Below are positions 3,234 to 6,063 of a stretch of 6,063 bases of DNA, in pieces. The notes beneath the pieces are model-generated. The model saw only the letters and a program-made list of their open reading frames with translations. It had not been told where the DNA came from and did no database searches. A program made the translations under genes and the position numbers. Source of the DNA: an uncultured beta proteobacterium (lineage in GTDB: Bacteria; Pseudomonadota; Gammaproteobacteria; Burkholderiales; Rhodocyclaceae); the NCBI GenBank assembly GCA_903916205.1, contig CAIWVX010000467.1, positions 1 to 6,063 on the forward strand, given 5' to 3'. Every line of letters starts with the position of its first letter. Position 1 is the first letter of the stretch.

Positions 3234-6063
3234 TCATTGTTTGGGCGTTTCGAGACCAAAGCGACGGAAGAGGATGGGGAGCAAAACTAGCGTTAGGGCC
3301 GTTGCGGTGACGAGGCCGCCAATGACTACGATGGCTAGCGGGCGTTGGACTTCTGAACCTGGCCCGCTGGCAAAGAGCATGGGTACGAGGCCGAAAGCGG
3401 CAATGCTGGCGGTCATCAGCACCGGACGCAAGCGGCGACGTGCGCCTTCAACGACGACTTCGGCAATGGGCAGTCCTCGGGTTAGCAATTGATTGAAATA
3501 GGTCACCATGACCACGCCGTTGAGTACCGCAATGCCGAGCAGGGCAATGAAGCCGACGGAGGCAGGCACGGAGAGGTATTCGCCCGAAATCAAGAGGCCA
3601 AAGATGCCGCCGATCATGGCAAACGGGATGTTGGAAAGCACCAGCAAGGCTTGTCGCACCGAGCCGAAGGTTGAGAACAGTAAGAGAAAAATCAGCGCCA
3701 AGGCGACCGGGACGACGATCATTAAACGCGCCGCCGCACGCTGTTGATTCTCGAACTGACCGCCCCAAACCAGTCGATACGCGGGCGGCAATTGCACCTC
3801 TCGGGCCACCGCTACTTTAGCTTCTTCGACAAAGCCGACGAGGTCACGGTCACGTACGTTGGACTGCACCACCACGTAGCGCTGGGCATTTTCACGGTCG
3901 ACTTTAACCGGGCCATCAACACGCTGAATTTTTGCCACCGCCGCCAGCGGTACGCTGCTGCCTCCCGGCAAACTCAGGCGCAGCGCCTCGAAATCCGCCG
4001 GTGAGGCACGCCATGTCGATGGGCCGCGCAAGATCACCGGCGTTCGCCGTCCTTGCTCAATGACGGTGCCGACATTGCGGCCTTCAAGCAAGGATTTCAG
4101 ATCATTTTGCACGTCATTGACATTGAGGCCAAAGCGCCCCGCCGCCAGACGATCAATGCTCACGCGCAGGTATTGAACACCGTCGTTTTTTAGCGTGAAG
4201 GTGTCTTCTGCGCCATTCACTTTGATCAGTGTTGCGACTATTTCGCCCGCCAGACGGTTAAGGGTCGGCAAATCTGGCCCGAAGATTTTGATGGCTAGAT
4301 CGCCGCGCACGCCGGTGAGCATTTCTGAAACGCGCATGTCAATCGGCTGAGTAAAGGAAAAGACGATGCCGGGAAAATCAGCCATGACCTCACGCAAGCG
4401 ATCCGCCAACCAAGCCGGATCGGAGTTTCGCCAGCTATCACGCGGCTTTAAAACCATGAAGGTATCGCTTTGATTTTGGCCCATCGGGTCGAGGCCCAGC
4501 TCGTCGGCACCGGCGCGGGACACAATCGACTTGACCTCCGGCACGCGCTCAAGAATGGCCTGTTGCACGCGGGTGTCGATGACCAAGGTTTGCTCAAGGC
4601 CAATCGAAGGCAGTTTTTCCAGTTGCATGACGATGTCGCCTTCATCCATCGTCGGCATAAAGCTTTTGCCGAGCAGCATAAAAGCGCCAGCGGCCGCCAG
4701 CAGGGTGATTAACGCGCCGAGGATGAACTGCCGACTGTGGGCCAACGCCATCGCCAGCAAACGGTCATAGCCGGCCGACAGTTTGCGCATCAACCACGGC
4801 TCATGGTGAATTCCGCGCTGGATCAGCAAGGAGGCCAGCACCGGAACGACGGTCAGCGACAACAACAAGGACGCCGACAAGGCAAAGATAATGGTCAGCG
4901 CTACCGGCCCGAACATCTTGCCTTCTAGCCCCTGCAAGGTGAGCAAGGGCAGAAAAACGATGATGATGATGACGATTCCCGAGGCCACCGGGGCCGCCAC
5001 TTCACGGGTTGCCCGAAAAATAAGATGCGGTGTCGGTAGGCTCGGTTGGGCATCGGCAAGCTGGCTTTCGACGTTTTCAACGACCACCACCGCCGCATCG
5101 ACCAACATGCCAATCGCAATAGCCAGCCCGCCCAAACTCATCAAATTGGCCGAAAGCCCAAAGAGCCGCATCAGGATGAAGGTCGCCAGCGCGGAGAGCG
5201 GCAACATCAAGGCCACCACCAGCGCCGCACGCAGATTTCCGAGAAAGGCAATGAGTAGGATAACGACCAGAATAATGGCCTCGAACAGGGCTTTGGCGAC
5301 CGTGCCGACCGCGCGATCCACGAGATTACTGCGGTCATAAAAGGCTTTGATGGTCACCCCCGGCGGCAGGGTTTTGGCGATTTCTTCCAAGCTCTGCTTG
5401 ACGCCTTTAACGACCGCCTTAGCATTGGCTCCGCGTAAACCCAGAACGAGGCCGGAGACGGTTTCGCCGGTACCGTTTTGAGTCACCGCGCCAAGGCGCG
5501 TCAAGGCATCAATCCGCACTTCGGCCACATCGCCAATACGCACCACTCGACCGTCTTTGGCTTGCACCACAATGGCTTTAACATCGTCGAGCGTGGTAAT
5601 CGCGCCCTCGGCACGCACCAACATGGCTTCTTCGCCATCGGCCAGACGACCCGCGCCATCGTTGCGGTTATTGTTTTCTAGCACCGCTTGCAAATCGCGC
5701 AGCGCCAGACCTCGGGCGGCGAGTTGTTGCGGATTGGGGATGATTTCGTAACTGCGAACCAAGCCGCCGAGACTATTCACATCGGCCACGCCGGCGATGG
5801 TGCGTAATCGCGGACGAATCACCCAGTCGAGCAAAGAGCGCTTTTCGGCCAGTGAAATGTCGCCTTCAATGGTGAACATAAACATTTCGCCCAGCGGCGT
5901 GGTAATCGGGGCCATGCCCCCGGAAACCCCCGGCGGCAGATTGCCAAGCGCCAACGCCAGACGCTCGCTGACCTGCTGCCGCGCCCAATAAATATCGGTG
6001 CCGTCTTCAAAATCAATGGTGATGTCGGTTAGCGCATATTTGGACATTGAGCGCAGTAAACAG
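3234..6063 (-). CDS. CusA/CzcA-family heavy-metal RND efflux pump, 5' end beyond the window
   Basis: This is the inner-membrane proton-driven pump of a tripartite metal exporter. From the first in-window Met (6047-6045) 937 residues are present. Five more sense codons (CLLRS) precede it to the edge, and the family is about 1,030-1,050 long, so roughly 80-100 residues, including the first membrane helix, lie outside. Seen in order (numbered from that Met): porter-domain motifs DGTDIYWARQQVSERL (15-30) and PITTPLGEMFMFTIEG (47-62); membrane helices at about 255-330 with GGLAIAIGMLVDAAVVVVEN (306-325); helices at 350-410; FMPTMDEGD (463-471); the second porter half at 560-760; and the final helix group at 772-925. 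Asp317 and Glu324 match relay residues of the fourth helix. The first Asp of the CzcA DFG motif is Ala here, as in CusA-like pumps. Of the three CusA methionines that bind copper or silver, by eye only Met576 is kept, so a divalent cation is the likelier substrate. The fusion-protein gene is presumably upstream. Confidence 0.93.
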   Translation of the reverse strand, partial: CLLRSMSKYALTDITIDFEDGTDIYWARQQVSERLALALGNLPPGVSGGMAPITTPLGEMFMFTIEGDISLAEKRSLLDWVIRPRLRTIAGVADVNSLGGLVRSYEIIPNPQQLAARGLALRDLQAVLENNNRNDGAGRLADGEEAMLVRAEGAITTLDDVKAIVVQAKDGRVVRIGDVAEVRIDALTRLGAVTQNGTGETVSGLVLGLRGANAKAVVKGVKQSLEEIAKTLPPGVTIKAFYDRSNLVDRAVGTVAKALFEAIILVVILLIAFLGNLRAALVVALMLPLSALATFILMRLFGLSANLMSLGGLAIAIGMLVDAAVVVVENVESQLADAQPSLPTPHLIFRATREVAAPVASGIVIIIIVFLPLLTLQGLEGKMFGPVALTIIFALSASLLLSLTVVPVLASLLIQRGIHHEPWLMRKLSAGYDRLLAMALAHSRQFILGALITLLAAAGAFMLLGKSFMPTMDEGDIVMQLEKLPSIGLEQTLVIDTRVQQAILERVPEVKSIVSRAGADELGLDPMGQNQSDTFMVLKPRDSWRNSDPAWLADRLREVMADFPGIVFSFTQPIDMRVSEMLTGVRGDLAIKIFGPDLPTLNRLAGEIVATLIKVNGAEDTFTLKNDGVQYLRVSIDRLAAGRFGLNVNDVQNDLKSLLEGRNVGTVIEQGRRTPVILRGPSTWRASPADFEALRLSLPGGSSVPLAAVAKIQRVDGPVKVDRENAQRYVVVQSNVRDRDLVGFVEEAKVAVAREVQLPPAYRLVWGGQFENQQRAAARLMIVVPVALALIFLLLFSTFGSVRQALLVLSNIPFAMIGGIFGLLISGEYLSVPASVGFIALLGIAVLNGVVMVTYFNQLLTRGLPIAEVVVEGARRRLRPVLMTASIAAFGLVPMLFASGPGSEVQRPLAIVVIGGLVTATALTLVLLPILFRRFGLETPKQ

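Noticed and set aside
2938..3310. ORFs on both strands across the pump-DUF3240 spacer
   Set aside because: Their translations (SFPRRRESM, SRLRGNDE and similar) are those of the interspersed repeats, and their ends run into neighbouring genes in other frames.
1..6063. CRISPR arrays, tRNA or rRNA genes, transposase or integrase genes
   Set aside because: I saw no regularly spaced direct repeats, tRNA-like cloverleaf or rRNA sequence, and no transposase or integrase motifs on either strand.

Overview
The window is about 6 kb of moderately GC-rich DNA. A CusA/CzcA-type heavy-metal RND pump, a CzcC-like outer-membrane factor and a DUF3240 protein point to a Gram-negative proteobacterium, most likely beta- or gammaproteobacterial. 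Interspersed repeats of the 'CGTCATTCCCGCG...GGAATCCAT' type agree with this. The species cannot be named from the sequence.

Left part (1-457, minus strand): the 5' end of a trypsin-like serine peptidase gene runs off the left edge. It is preceded, one base away, by a small gene for a protein resembling the trypsin-co-occurring domain 1 family (Trypco1, CU044_2847-like). Such pairs are known from comparative genomics of bacterial conflict and defence systems, so this edge may be the start of a defence locus continuing to the left.

Middle (458-1386): a 224-base divergent intergenic region with several short palindromes separates that pair from a plus-strand higBA toxin-antitoxin operon. The HigA antitoxin looks intact, with a strong ribosome binding site. 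The HigB toxin lacks about 20 N-terminal residues and has no convincing start. An in-frame TGA just upstream would, if it were a sense codon, restore a near-family length of 88 residues, so the toxin may be inactivated. A degenerate copy of a paired-hairpin repeat follows.

Right part (1387-6063, minus strand): a heavy-metal efflux cluster reads right to left. It consists of the RND pump (5' end beyond the right edge), a 288-base spacer, a 100-residue DUF3240 protein and a TolC/CzcC-type outer-membrane factor that overlaps the DUF3240 gene by four bases. The membrane fusion protein is not in the window and presumably lies upstream of the pump. The spacer carries a well-preserved paired-hairpin repeat nested inside a second pair of inverted repeats. 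Together the pump, a fusion protein and the outer-membrane factor would export metal cations across both membranes; DUF3240 is an accessory protein of unknown role.
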